The notes: a model not told the origin generated them from the letters alone. A DNA stretch of 64,000 nucleotides from Kitasatospora aureofaciens (GCF_019192735.1 NZ_JAHTKP010000002.1:62001-126000); one strand, 5' to 3'; counted from the stretch's first letter, positions 1 to 8,189 are shown. Numbers and translations: made by a program.

Positions 1-545
1 TCGGACGGGCCGACGATCGCGGCGCCGGCGCCGTCGCCGAAGATGAACGCGGTCGAGCGGTCCGACTGGTCGGTCAGGTCGCTGAGCCGCTCGACGCCGA
101 TCACCAGGACGTACTCGGCGCTGCCGCTGCGGATCATGCCGTCGGCCAGGCCCAGGCCGTAGCCGAAGCCGGCGCAGGCGGCCGAGATGTCGAAGGCCGG
201 GGCGGTTCCGCAGCCCAGCCGCTCGGCGATCTCGGTGGCGATGGCCGGGGTCTGCTTGAGGTGCGAGACGGTCGCGACGATCACGCCGCCGATCTGGTCG
301 GGGGCGATCCCGGCCTGCGCGATGGCCTTGCCGGCGGCCTGCACCGACATCTCGGCGACGGTCTCCTCCGGGCCGGCCCAGCGGCGCTCGGCGATGCCGC
401 TGCGGGTGCGGATCCACTCGTCCGAGGAGTCGATCCACTCCAGCACCTCGGCGTTGGGGATCACCCGGACCGGACGGTAGCCGCCCACGCCGAGGATGCG
501 CGAGAACTGCGCCCCGGTGGCCGGACGGATCTGCGGCTTGCTCAT
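1..545 (-). CDS. fabH: 3-oxoacyl-ACP synthase III (KAS III), partial at 3' end
   Basis: This starts type II fatty-acid synthesis by condensing an acyl-CoA primer with malonyl-ACP. Only about the first 181 codons are in the window; the C-terminal half with the His and Asn of the catalytic triad lies beyond base 1. The N-terminus shows the KAS III hallmarks ILGVGGYRP, then WIRTRSGIAERR, and the active-site Cys in the segment DISAACAGFGYG near residue 124. The ATG at 545-543 overlaps the stop of a 23-codon ORF (ATGA), which itself overlaps the fabD stop, so fabH is probably co-translated with fabD. In streptomycetes acpP and fabF usually follow; they are outside this window. Confidence 0.95.
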   Translation of the reverse strand, partial: MSKPQIRPATGAQFSRILGVGGYRPVRVIPNAEVLEWIDSSDEWIRTRSGIAERRWAGPEETVAEMSVQAAGKAIAQAGIAPDQIGGVIVATVSHLKQTPAIATEIAERLGCGTAPAFDISAACAGFGYGLGLADGMIRSGSAEYVLVIGVERLSDLTDQSDRSTAFIFGDGAGAAIVGPS

Positions 546-613
546 GCGGCCACCTCGCTGCGCTCGGCGGTCGCTTCGCAAAATGCGCACCCCTTGATGA
601 TTCGCTCGCTCAT
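542..613 (-). CDS. 23-codon ORF bridging fabD and fabH
   Basis: A short reading frame fills the gap between fabD and fabH. Its ATG (613-611) overlaps the fabD TGA (612-610) as ATGA, and its own TGA (544-542) overlaps the fabH ATG (545-543), again as ATGA. The product would begin MSERIIKGCAFCEA and carries one CxxC. It is in a different frame from fabH. The double overlap suggests it lets terminating ribosomes reinitiate and carries translation from fabD to fabH. It could equally be a chance frame. No family is recognised. Confidence 0.35.
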   Translation of the reverse strand: MSERIIKGCAFCEATAERSEVAA

Positions 614-1560
614 GCCTTGGTCTCCTGGTCCTTACCGCCGTGCTCTGCGACGAGTTCGCGGGCCTTGTCGAGGTCGGCGGGGGTCTTGAGGGCAAGCGTC
701 GCCACACCCTTGAGGTTGCGCTTGACCAGTCCGGTGAGCGTGCCCGCGGGGGCCAGCTCGATGACGGCGGTCGCGCCCAGCGCGGCCAGGGTCTCCATGC
801 AGAGGTCCCAGCGGACCGGGTTGGAGACCTGCGACACCAGACGGTTCAGCACCTCGGCGCCCGAGGAGACCACGCCGCCGTCCCGGTTGGAGACGTAGCG
901 CACCTGCGGGTCGGCCACGGCCAGGGTCGGGGCCAGCTTCGCCAGCCGCTCGACGCCCGGGGCCATGTGCTCGGTGTGGAAGGCGCCCGCCACCTTCAGC
1001 GGGATCAGCCGGGCACCGGTCGGCGGATCCGCCTTCAGCGCCTCCAGCTGGGCAAGCGTGCCGGCGGCGACGATCTGGCCGCCGCCGTTGTTGTTGGCCG
1101 GGGTCAGGCCGTGCTCCGCCAGCTTGGTCGCGACGACCTCCGCGTCGCCGCCGAGGACGGCGGTCATACCGGTCTCGGTGACGGCGGCGGCCTCGGCCAT
1201 CGCCCGGCTGCGTTCCCGGACGAAGGCCAGCGCGTCGTGGGCGCTGAGCACCCCGGCGCCGGCCGCGGCGGTGATCTCGCCGACGCTGTGGCCGGCCACG
1301 GCGCCGACCAGCGTGCGGGCGGCGTCCTCGTCGGGGAAGAGCGCGCGGGCGGTGACCAGACCGGCCGCGACCAGCAGCGGCTGGGCGACGGCGGTGTCCT
1401 TGATCTCCTCGGCGTCCGCCTCGGTACCGGCGTGCAGCAGATCGAGCCCGGCGACCTCCGACCAGCCGCGCAGGCGGTCGGCGACACCGTCGAGCTCCAG
1501 CCAGGGGCTGAGGAAACCGGGGGTCTGAGCACCCTGTCCAGGGGCGACGATTACGAGCAC
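610..1560 (-). CDS. fabD: Malonyl-CoA:ACP transacylase
   Basis: This loads malonyl groups from CoA onto acyl carrier protein for fatty-acid synthesis in the cytoplasm. The 316-residue protein is normal length for FabD. It shows the N-terminal GQGAQ motif (residues 8-12), the nucleophile in GHSVGE (Ser92), the carboxylate-binding Arg117 in RERSRAM and the catalytic His195 in GAFHTEH. The start is a GTG at 1560 preceded by GAGAGAGG. It is the first gene of the fabD-(mini-ORF)-fabH operon, and its promoter must lie in the 90 bp before it, next to fasR, the usual activator gene. Confidence 0.95.
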   Translation of the reverse strand: MLVIVAPGQGAQTPGFLSPWLELDGVADRLRGWSEVAGLDLLHAGTEADAEEIKDTAVAQPLLVAAGLVTARALFPDEDAARTLVGAVAGHSVGEITAAAGAGVLSAHDALAFVRERSRAMAEAAAVTETGMTAVLGGDAEVVATKLAEHGLTPANNNGGGQIVAAGTLAQLEALKADPPTGARLIPLKVAGAFHTEHMAPGVERLAKLAPTLAVADPQVRYVSNRDGGVVSSGAEVLNRLVSQVSNPVRWDLCMETLAALGATAVIELAPAGTLTGLVKRNLKGVATLALKTPADLDKARELVAEHGGKDQETKA

Positions 1561-1650
1561 GGTTCAACCCTCTCTCGCCAGGCGCCCGCGGGCGGGTAGG
1601 CGACGGTAACGAAGAAAAGCATTGGGGATTGTGGAGTCCCTACATCCTGG
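1561..1650 (-). promoter_or_regulatory. fabD promoter region
   Basis: This 90-bp gap separates the fasR stop from the fabD start and must carry the fabD promoter. The fabD Shine-Dalgarno-like GAGAGAGG is at its lower end. In Streptomyces, FasR is known to activate the fab operon from such a site. I could not identify a convincing -10/-35 pair or a clear inverted repeat by eye. Confidence 0.5.
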
Positions 1651-2967
1651 TCAACCCTGCTCCCCGGCGGCGGCAAGTCGGCCGAGCGCGAGGGCGATCC
1701 GCAGGGTGAACGCCGACCGCACGTCGGAGGGTGCGTAGCCCGTGACATCGGTCACACGTCGGAGCCGGTAGCGCACCGTGTTGGGGTGGACGAAGAGCAT
1801 CCGGGCGGCGCCCTCCAGCGAGGAGGCCTGCTCCAGGTACACGCTCAGCGTCTCCAGCAGGGCCGAGCCGGCCTCGTCCAGCGGTGTGTAGATCTCCTCC
1901 ACCAGCTGGCGGCGGGCCGCCTCGTCGCCGGCGAGCGCGCGTTCGGGCAGCAGGTCGTCGGCCAGCACCGGGCGGGGGGCGTCCGGCCAGGCGGCGCAGG
2001 CCCGCAGGCCGGCCGCGGCGGCGTGCGCCGAGCGGGTCGCCGAGAGCAGGTCCGGCACGGTCGGGCCGACCACCACCGGGCCCGGCGCGAACTGGCCGAT
2101 CAGCGCCCGGGCCGCGTGCACCGGCTCCTTGTCGCCGCCCACCACGACCACCAGGCGCTTGCCCAGCACCCCGGTCAGCACGTGCAGCTTGGCGTACCGG
2201 GCGGCCCGGCGGATCGCCTCGACGACCAGCTCGCTGTCCCCGTCCGGGGCACTGCCCATCACCACCCGGACCTGGCTCGGCTGGCCCCAGCCGAGGGCCG
2301 CGGCCCGTGAGAGCACTCCCTCGTCCGCGTCACCGGAGAGCAGCGAGTTGACGACCAGCGCCTCCAGCCGCGCGTCCCAGGCGCCGCGCGCCTCGGCCGC
2401 CTGGGCGTAGACCTGGGCGGTGGCGAAGGCGATCTCCCGGGCGTAGACCAGCACGGACTCGCGCATGTCCGCCTCGTCGCCGGGGGCGGCCACCTCCTCG
2501 ATGGCCTCCTCCATCACCTCGATCGTGGTGCGGATCAGCTCGACGGTCTGGCGCAGCGTGATCGCCCTGGTCAGCTCGCGCGGCGCGGTGCCGAAGACAT
2601 CGGTGGAGATCGCCTGCGCGGTGTCCGGGTGGCGGTACCACTCGGTGAAGGCGGCGATACCGGCCTGGGCGACCAGGCCGATCCAGGACCGGTGCTCCGG
2701 CGGCATCCGGCGGTACCAGCCGAGCTGGTCGTCCATCCGCGCGATCGCGGCGGTGGCCAGCTTGCCCGAGGACTTCTCCAGCCGCTTGAGCGTCGCGGCC
2801 CGGCGTTCGGCCCGCTCGGCGGCGTTTCTGCGCTCCTGCGCGGTCAGGCGGGGCGCCGCGCGGCCGGGACGGTCGCGGCCCGCTCCGGGGGCCGGGCTCT
2901 TCCCGTTCGACTCGGGCCTGGGATTCTCGGTGGGTTCGCTCTTGGCGTCTGCGGAAGCGGCTGGCAC
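1651..2967 (-). CDS. fasR: FasR-like transcriptional activator of fatty-acid synthesis (PucR/CdaR C-terminal HTH)
   Basis: A 438-residue regulator directly upstream of fabD on the same strand. The last 65 residues form the PucR-type helix-turn-helix, with the core AARMLFVHPNTVRYRLRRV followed by a TLRIALALGRL helix. The middle region resembles the GGDEF-like CdaR domain of this family. In Streptomyces the gene at this position encodes FasR, which activates fabD-fabH-acpP-fabF. The first 60 residues are Pro/Lys/Arg-rich and low complexity, so translation could begin later, for example nearer the MDDQLGWYRR segment. The assignment rests on the C-terminal domain and the conserved location. Confidence 0.88.
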   Translation of the reverse strand: MPAASADAKSEPTENPRPESNGKSPAPGAGRDRPGRAAPRLTAQERRNAAERAERRAATLKRLEKSSGKLATAAIARMDDQLGWYRRMPPEHRSWIGLVAQAGIAAFTEWYRHPDTAQAISTDVFGTAPRELTRAITLRQTVELIRTTIEVMEEAIEEVAAPGDEADMRESVLVYAREIAFATAQVYAQAAEARGAWDARLEALVVNSLLSGDADEGVLSRAAALGWGQPSQVRVVMGSAPDGDSELVVEAIRRAARYAKLHVLTGVLGKRLVVVVGGDKEPVHAARALIGQFAPGPVVVGPTVPDLLSATRSAHAAAAGLRACAAWPDAPRPVLADDLLPERALAGDEAARRQLVEEIYTPLDEAGSALLETLSVYLEQASSLEGAARMLFVHPNTVRYRLRRVTDVTGYAPSDVRSAFTLRIALALGRLAAAGEQG

Positions 2968-3183
2968 AAGGACAAGACTGCCTCACGTGAGTGACTGCTC
3001 GTGCACACCCCCCGGCGGAGCGCCGCGGTGGCTCCGGTCACAGCCGCGAGTTGGAGGGCGCGCCGGCGCCGAAAGCGAGGAGCGACAAGCGACCGACGCA
3101 GGAGGGAGTGCCGGAGCGACGAGCGTCGGCGCCGGGTCCCAGAGCGCCCGGAACGAGCCATCAAGCGCGCTACCGTGGGGCCC

Positions 3184-3960
3184 GTGACCGACGCTCCTGC
3201 CCGCCCCCGCGCCGACCTGCGCCGCACCGCCGAGCGCTACCTCTCCACGCCGGCCGAGGGCATCGAGACCAGACACGCGTTCTCCTTCGCGGGCCACTAC
3301 GACCCGAAGAACACCCACTTCGGGGCGCTGCTCGCGTGCAACGAGGAACTCCTCGCCCCCGGTGCCGGGTTCGAGGAGCACAAGCACCGGGACACCGAGA
3401 TCCTCACCTGGGTGCTGGAGGGCGCGCTGGCCCACCGGGACTCCCGCGGCCACAGCGGGGTGGTCCGCCCGGGGATGCTCCAGCACCTGAGCGCGGGCTC
3501 CGGCGTCACCCACACCGAGCGCAACGTCGGCGGCGCGGCTGGCCCGGTCCGGTTCGTCCAGATGTGGCTGCAGCCGGACGTGTTCGACGCGCCCCCGGCG
3601 TACGGGCTGCGCCGGGTGGAACCGGCGGACGGCGGATTGACGCTGCTCGCCTCCGGGCTGGAGCGCGACGCCGGGACGGACGCCCTGCGGCTGCGCCGCA
3701 GCGACGCCGCGCTCTGGCTGGCGACCGCCGGGCCGTGGCAGCCGCTGCCCCAACTGCCCGTCGCCGCCTGGCGGTACGCGCACCTGACGGCCGGCGCGCT
3801 GGGCTACCGGACGGTCCCGGGCCCGCAGGGCGGCGGCCGTTCGATGGTGCCGGGGGACAGCGTGCGGATCACCGGTGAGGCGTTCGCCGACCCGACGGCC
3901 GGCGAGACCGGCGCCGAACTCCTGCTGTGGGAGATGCACTCGCCGGTCTCGTACGGCTGA
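3184..3960 (+). CDS. Pirin-family cupin protein (YhaK/YhhW-like)
   Basis: A 258-residue bicupin protein of the pirin family. The metal-site region has the family pattern EEHKHRDTEILTWVLEG and then HRDSRGH, matching the His-x-His...Glu set of pirins. Characterised relatives bind iron or act as quercetinases; the substrate here is unknown. I chose the GTG at 3184 because the protein becomes pirin-like only from there; the 61 codons upstream are Arg-rich and look like read-through of the divergent promoter region with fasR. The gene ends one base before the convergent beta-lactamase-like gene, with no terminator between them. Confidence 0.82.
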   Translation: MTDAPARPRADLRRTAERYLSTPAEGIETRHAFSFAGHYDPKNTHFGALLACNEELLAPGAGFEEHKHRDTEILTWVLEGALAHRDSRGHSGVVRPGMLQHLSAGSGVTHTERNVGGAAGPVRFVQMWLQPDVFDAPPAYGLRRVEPADGGLTLLASGLERDAGTDALRLRRSDAALWLATAGPWQPLPQLPVAAWRYAHLTAGALGYRTVPGPQGGGRSMVPGDSVRITGEAFADPTAGETGAELLLWEMHSPVSYG

Positions 3961-3961
3961 A

Positions 3962-4804
3962 TCAGCCGGGGAGCCCCAGCCGCTCGGCCAGGACCGCGTC
4001 GGACAGCTGCGGCCAGACCTCGGCGGCCCACGGGCCGAAGTCCCGGTCGGTGAGCGCGATGCAGGCCACCCCGGCCTGGGGGTCGACCCACAGGAAGGTG
4101 CCGGACTGGCCGAAGTGGCCGAAGGTGGCGGGCGAGTTGGCGGTGCCGGTCCAGTGCGGGGACTTGCCGTCGCGGATCTCGAAGCCGAGGCCCCAGTCGT
4201 TCGGGCGGCGGTGGCCGAAGCCGGGCAGCACGCCGCTGGTGCCGGGGAAGGCGACCTCGCGGGTGGCCTGCCGCACGGTGGACGGGTCGAGCAGCTTCGG
4301 GGACTGCAGCTCGGCCGCGAACCGGGTGAGGTCGGCGACGGTGGACAGGCCGCCGGCACCCGCCGGAGACTTGTGCGCGGTGTTGATCAGGGTGTCGTGC
4401 ATGCCCAGCGGCTCGAACACCGCCTCGGCGACGTACCGGGAGAACTCGATCCCGGCGGCCTCGCCCAGGGCGTGGGCCAGAGCGTCGAAGCCCGCGTTGG
4501 AGTAGAGGCGGCGGTTGCCCGGCTCGGCGAACACCCGGTCCTCGTCGAAGGCCAGGCCGGAGGTGTGCGCGAGCAGGTGGCGGACGGTCGAACCGGGCGG
4601 CCCGGCCGGGTCGTCCAGCTCGAAGACGCCCTCCTCGACCGCGACCAGCGCGGCGTACGAGGTGAGCAGCTTGGTCACCGACGCCAGCGGGAAGAGGTGC
4701 TGCTGCGGTCCGTGCGCGCCCAGCACCGCGCCGTCCGCCCCCTGGACCACCGCCGCGGCGGCGTGGGGCACGGGCCAGTTCTCGATCATCCGCAAGCTCT
4801 CCAT
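3962..4804 (-). CDS. Serine hydrolase of the beta-lactamase (class C-like / DD-peptidase) family
   Basis: A 280-residue penicillin-recognising fold. It has SVTK (Ser42, Lys45), the YSN motif (Tyr101-Asn103) and an HFG version of the third KTG/HxG box near residue 230. There is no signal peptide, so it is probably an intracellular esterase/amidase-like member rather than a secreted beta-lactamase. The ATG at 4804 is about 8 nt downstream of a TAAAGT -10 box on the minus strand, suggesting a leaderless message; an upstream ATG at 4900 would run through the MerR promoter. It diverges from the MerR gene. Confidence 0.82.
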   Translation of the reverse strand: MESLRMIENWPVPHAAAAVVQGADGAVLGAHGPQQHLFPLASVTKLLTSYAALVAVEEGVFELDDPAGPPGSTVRHLLAHTSGLAFDEDRVFAEPGNRRLYSNAGFDALAHALGEAAGIEFSRYVAEAVFEPLGMHDTLINTAHKSPAGAGGLSTVADLTRFAAELQSPKLLDPSTVRQATREVAFPGTSGVLPGFGHRRPNDWGLGFEIRDGKSPHWTGTANSPATFGHFGQSGTFLWVDPQAGVACIALTDRDFGPWAAEVWPQLSDAVLAERLGLPG

Positions 4805-4807
4805 GCG

Positions 4808-4823
4808 CCCGACTTTAGTCGGG
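4808..4823. promoter_or_regulatory. Palindrome over the beta-lactamase-like gene promoter
   Basis: CCCGAC-TTTA-GTCGGG, a perfect 6-bp inverted repeat with a 4-nt centre. It covers the candidate minus-strand -10 TAAAGT (4812-4817) and would place a bound repressor over the start of transcription. Confidence 0.45.
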
Positions 4824-4860
4824 GCGAAATCCGGGTGGCGGGACCACCCGGATGGGAGGC

Positions 4861-4918
4861 TTGCTTGGAGTGCACTCGAACTCGGTAGCGTCGTTGTCAT
4901 CGCACATCACAGGGGGAA
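4861..4918 (+). promoter_or_regulatory. MerR-type promoter with 19-bp spacer, and RBS
   Basis: TTGCTT (4861-4866) and TAGCGT (4886-4891) are separated by 19 bp, the over-long spacing typical of MerR-activated promoters. The spacer carries the dyad GGAGTGCACTC. AGGGGGAA at about 4911-4918 is the RBS for the MerR gene. This implies autoregulation of the MerR-aldo/keto reductase operon. Confidence 0.75.
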
Positions 4919-4924
4919 TCGATC

Positions 4925-5428
4925 ATGGCCACACTTGCGCCCGTCGCGGTCGATCTGCGGAGCTGTGCCGACGTGTTCAACCGGCCGGTCGGCGACCCGG
5001 ACCGGAGCCCGCGGCACACCATCAGCGAGGTCGCCACGGCCAGCGGGCTCACCGCCCACACCCTGCGCTGGTACGAGCGGATCGGCCTGCTCGACCCCGT
5101 CGACCGCTCCGCCAGCGGCCAGCGCCGCTACTGCGACGCCGACCTGCACCGGCTGGCCTTCCTGGGCCGGCTGCGGCTGACCGGCATGTCGGTGGCGGAC
5201 ATGCTCAGGTACGTGGACATGGCCCGCCGGGGCGAGGCGACCTACGAGGGGCGGCGGCAGCTGCTGGTCGACCAGCGCGAGGAGGTCCGGCAGCGGATCG
5301 CCGACCTCCAGGCCACCCTCGCGGTCCTCGACTACAAGATCGATCTCTATGCCGGGAAGATCGCCGACAGCAGCGGCGCCCCGGTCCTGTGCCAGTACTA
5401 CCGAGCAGAGGAAGAGCAGAGCGCATGA
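4925..5428 (+). CDS. MerR-family transcriptional regulator
   Basis: A 167-residue regulator. The winged HTH begins near residue 32 with TISEVATASGLTAHTLRWYERIGLLDP and continues through SGQRRYCDADLHRLAFLGRL. A coiled-coil dimerisation helix follows (about residues 90-145). The C-terminus has one Cys (VLCQYY) but no clear metal-binding loop, so it is more likely an organic-ligand or redox sensor of the YcgE/AdhR type. The stop overlaps the start of the aldo/keto reductase (ATGA), forming a two-gene operon read from the 19-bp-spacer promoter. Confidence 0.88.
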   Translation: MATLAPVAVDLRSCADVFNRPVGDPDRSPRHTISEVATASGLTAHTLRWYERIGLLDPVDRSASGQRRYCDADLHRLAFLGRLRLTGMSVADMLRYVDMARRGEATYEGRRQLLVDQREEVRQRIADLQATLAVLDYKIDLYAGKIADSSGAPVLCQYYRAEEEQSA

Positions 5429-6438
5429 CCCTCCCCGCCCTCCCCACCGCCCGACTCGGCACCGACGGCCCGCTCGTGGGCGTCCAGGGCCTCGGCTGCA
5501 TGGGCATGAGCGAGTTCTACGGCCCGACCGACACGGCCGAGGCCCTCGCCACCCTGGACGCCGCCCTGGAAACCGGCGTCACCCTGTTCGACACCGCCGA
5601 CGCCTACGGCTTCGGCCGCAACGAGGAGCTGATCGGCCCCTTCGTCCGCGCCAACCGCGAGCGCGTGGTGCTCGCCACCAAGTTCGCCATCGAGCGCAAG
5701 GAGGACGACCCGAACCTCCGCGGCATCCGCAACGACCCGGCGTACATCCGGGCCGCCGTCGACGCCTCGCTGCGCCGGCTCGGCGTGGACGTGATCGACC
5801 TCTACTACATGCACCGTCGCGACCCGGCCGTGCCGCTGGCCGAATCGGTCGGCGCCATGGCCGAGTTGGTGCAGGCCGGCAAGGTGCGCCACCTCGGGCT
5901 CTCCGAGGTGACCGGGGCGGAGCTGCGCGAGGCGCACGCGATCCACCCGATCGCCGCGGTGCAGTCCGAGTGGTCGGTGTTCGCCCGGGACGTCGAGCGC
6001 TCGGCGGTGCCGGCCGCGGCCGGGCTGGGCGTCGCCTTCGTGCCGTACTCGCCGCTCGGACGGGGCTTCCTGACCGGCGCGTTCCAGGCCGCCGAGCAGC
6101 TCGCGACGGACGACGTGCGACGCACCCAGCCGCGCTTCACCGGCGCGAACGCGGAGGCCAACGGCGGCCTGCTGGAGCCGATCCGGCAGATCGCGACGGC
6201 CCGCGGGGTGACCCTCGCGCAGGTCGCGCTGGCCTGGGTGCACCAGCGGGCGCAGGTGCACGGGCTCACCGTCGTGCCGATCCCGGGCACCCGCAAGCGC
6301 AGCCGGCTCGCCGAGAACACCGCCGCCGCGACGCTGGAGCTCACGGCGGAGGAGCTGGCGCTGCTGGAGCCGGTGGCCGGCCAGGTGGCCGGGGACCGGT
6401 ACCCGAACATGGCCTTCACCCAGGTCGGCCGGGAGTAG
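5425..6438 (+). CDS. Aldo/keto reductase
   Basis: A 337-residue NADPH-dependent (beta/alpha)8 oxidoreductase. The catalytic tetrad is visible: Asp56 and Tyr61 in FDTADAYGFG, Lys86 in LATKFA and His130 in YYMHR. The NADP-binding C-terminal segment VVPIPGTRKRSRLAENTAA is present. It is closest in pattern to YajO/IolS-like AKRs. It is translationally coupled to the upstream MerR gene, so its product probably deals with the aldehyde or other electrophile that the regulator senses. A 56-bp perfect palindrome follows the stop. Confidence 0.9.
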   Translation: MTLPALPTARLGTDGPLVGVQGLGCMGMSEFYGPTDTAEALATLDAALETGVTLFDTADAYGFGRNEELIGPFVRANRERVVLATKFAIERKEDDPNLRGIRNDPAYIRAAVDASLRRLGVDVIDLYYMHRRDPAVPLAESVGAMAELVQAGKVRHLGLSEVTGAELREAHAIHPIAAVQSEWSVFARDVERSAVPAAAGLGVAFVPYSPLGRGFLTGAFQAAEQLATDDVRRTQPRFTGANAEANGGLLEPIRQIATARGVTLAQVALAWVHQRAQVHGLTVVPIPGTRKRSRLAENTAAATLELTAEELALLEPVAGQVAGDRYPNMAFTQVGRE

Positions 6439-6444
6439 CACGGC

Positions 6445-6500
6445 CGGGCCCGGGGGAGCCCGGGGGAGCCCGCGGGCTCCCCCGGGCTCCCCCGGGCCCG
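6445..6500. terminator. 56-bp perfect palindrome between convergent genes
   Basis: Bases 6445-6500 form a perfect inverted repeat with 28-bp arms and no loop. Each arm contains two tandem copies of CCCGGGGGAG. It lies 6 bp after the aldo/keto reductase stop and 5 bp before the stop of the convergent DinB-like gene, so it can end transcripts from both sides. No U-tract is present, as is usual in streptomycetes. Confidence 0.85.
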
Positions 6501-6505
6501 TCACG

Positions 6506-7093
6506 TCACGCCGTGCGGCCGAGCCAGGCGGCCAGGCGGGTGTGGATGTCGGCGTCCGGGTCCACCGGCCGGACCTCGCCGAACGGGACCGGGCCGCCGC
6601 GCCGCTCGGCCGGCAGGACCATCTCGGCGATCACCAGTGCGGTGTGCGCCAGCGCGTCGTCCAGCTGGAAGCCGGTGCCGAGCGCCTGGGCGATGTCCCA
6701 GGCGTGGGTGACCATCTCCATCACGTAGCCGCCGAGCACGGCGCGGCCGGGCACCTCGCCCCAGGGCGCGAGGGTGGGGCGGTCCAGCTTGGCGTCGTCC
6801 GCCCAGGCCGCCTCGACCCGGGTCCGGGCCCGCCCCAGCGCGGCCGACCAGCCGTCGTCCGGCACGTTCCCAGTGATCGGGGCGACGTCCTCGGCCGGGC
6901 CGCCCTCGCCCATGTACGTCAGCCGGTGGATGGCGCCGACCACGTGGCTCAGCAGCTGACGGAGGGTGAACTCGGTACAGGGGGTGGGCCGGTCGAGCTG
7001 GTCCGGCGTGATCTCGGCGAACAGCTTCGCCATCTGGTCGAGCGCCAGGAACAGCTGCGGGCGGGGGTCCTGGGTGGCGGGGGTGGTGGTCAT
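6506..7093 (-). CDS. DinB-like metalloprotein (TIGR03086 / mycothiol-dependent enzyme superfamily)
   Basis: A 195-residue four-helix-bundle protein of the DinB/maleylpyruvate-isomerase-N superfamily. The N-terminal TPCTEFTLRQLLSHVVG motif supplies the first metal His (His50), and VTHAWDIAQ supplies His130 and Asp133. Family members bind a divalent metal and many use mycothiol, the actinobacterial thiol; the reaction here is unknown. The gene diverges from the YafY/WYL regulator across a 100-bp region with an inverted repeat, so it is the likely target of that regulator. Confidence 0.75.
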   Translation of the reverse strand: MTTTPATQDPRPQLFLALDQMAKLFAEITPDQLDRPTPCTEFTLRQLLSHVVGAIHRLTYMGEGGPAEDVAPITGNVPDDGWSAALGRARTRVEAAWADDAKLDRPTLAPWGEVPGRAVLGGYVMEMVTHAWDIAQALGTGFQLDDALAHTALVIAEMVLPAERRGGPVPFGEVRPVDPDADIHTRLAAWLGRTA

Positions 7094-7154
7094 GCGGAGT
7101 CAGCTCCCAGCAGTCGAAGGGGGTTCGGCTTCGGAGAGCAATCTCCCAGTAAAA

Positions 7155-7173
7155 CCTGACAAGCGCCGTCAGG
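7155..7173. promoter_or_regulatory. Candidate WYL-regulator operator
   Basis: CCTGAC-(7 nt)-GTCAGG, a perfect 6-bp inverted repeat in the 100-bp divergent region, 21 bp upstream of the regulator ATG. It is the only clear dyad there and is a good candidate for autoregulation and control of the DinB-like gene. Confidence 0.55.
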
Positions 7174-7193
7174 ATTGCTGCGATTCTTCTGCC

Positions 7194-8165
7194 ATGAAGG
7201 CCGACCGCCTGCTCTCGATCCTGCTGCTGCTCCAGACCCGCGGCCGGGTGCCCGCCACCGAACTGGCCGAGCGCCTGGAGGTGTCCGTCCGCACCATCTA
7301 CCGCGACGTGGAGTCGCTGTCCGCCGCCGGTGTGCCGGTGTTCACCGAACGCGGCCGGCACGGCGGCATCAGCCTGCTGCCCGGCTACCGCACCGACGTC
7401 AGCGGCCTGACCGCCGACGAGGCCCGCGCGCTGTTCGTCCTCTCCGCCCAGGGCGCGCACAGCGACCTCGGGCTGGACGGCGCGCTCGGCTCCGCGCTGC
7501 GCAAGGTGATGGCCGCGCTGCCGGCCCCGCACCGCCCGGCCGCCGAGCGGATCAGCGAGCGGGTGCTGGTCGACCCGGCGCGCTGGATGCAGAGCAGCCC
7601 CGGACCCGGTCCGGACCTGGGCGAGCTGCAGTACGCCGTGTTCGCCGACCGGCGGCTGCGGCTGCGCTACCGGCACAGCGGCACGCCCGCGCCGGTCGAG
7701 TACACCGTCGACCCGTACGGGCTGGTGAGCAAGGCGTCGGTCTGGTACCTGGTGGCCGATCTGAACGGTGAGCCCCGGCTGTTCCGGGCGGACCGGGTGC
7801 TGCTCGCGGAGACGGCCGAGGAGCCGGTGCGCCGCCGCGTCGGGGTGTCGCTCGGCGACGTGTGGACGGTGCTGCGCGAGCAGGTGGAGCGGCTGCCGAA
7901 GGAACTGCCGGCCAGGGTGCGGGTCCGGCGCGCGCGGCTGGACATGTTCGTCCGCATCCACGGCAGCCGGCTGACCACGCCGCCGCCGGAGCCGGGTGCC
8001 GGACCGGCCGAGGAGTGGGTCGAGCTGGCGATGGCCTTCCCCTCGGTGACCTCCGTCCGCTCGCTGCTCGCCTTCGGCGCGGATCTGGAGGTGCTGGCCC
8101 CGCCCGCCGCCCGCCGGGAGCTGGCCCGGGCGGCGGCGGATGCCTTGCGCCTTTACCAGGATTAA
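7194..8165 (+). CDS. YafY-type HTH/WYL-domain transcriptional regulator
   Basis: A 323-residue regulator. Residues 1-60 form a DeoR-like HTH_11 domain (LLLLQTRGRVPATELAERL, then SVRTIYRDVESL). The WYL ligand-sensing domain spans roughly 140-240 and keeps the signature VWYLVAD (Trp184-Tyr185-Leu186). A C-terminal WCX-like region follows. The ATG at 7194 opens exactly at the HTH helix. The gene diverges from the DinB-like gene, a common arrangement in which the regulator represses its neighbour. An 18-bp duplication covers its stop codon. Confidence 0.85.
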   Translation: MKADRLLSILLLLQTRGRVPATELAERLEVSVRTIYRDVESLSAAGVPVFTERGRHGGISLLPGYRTDVSGLTADEARALFVLSAQGAHSDLGLDGALGSALRKVMAALPAPHRPAAERISERVLVDPARWMQSSPGPGPDLGELQYAVFADRRLRLRYRHSGTPAPVEYTVDPYGLVSKASVWYLVADLNGEPRLFRADRVLLAETAEEPVRRRVGVSLGDVWTVLREQVERLPKELPARVRVRRARLDMFVRIHGSRLTTPPPEPGAGPAEEWVELAMAFPSVTSVRSLLAFGADLEVLAPPAARRELARAAADALRLYQD

Positions 8166-8189
8166 AGGAGGTACCAGGAGTAGCTGCGG
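8154..8189 (+). repeat. 18-bp direct repeat duplicating a stop codon
   Basis: Two imperfect 18-bp copies (8154-8171 and 8172-8189), each beginning TACCAGGA. The first contains the real TAA of the WYL gene and the second an in-frame TAG, so the 3' end would read YQD-stop then YQE-stop. Confidence 0.7.

Noticed and set aside
3001..3183. A 61-residue N-terminal extension of the pirin-like protein
   Set aside because: The added residues are mostly Arg, Ala and Pro and cover the divergent promoter of fasR; pirin similarity starts at the GTG at 3184.
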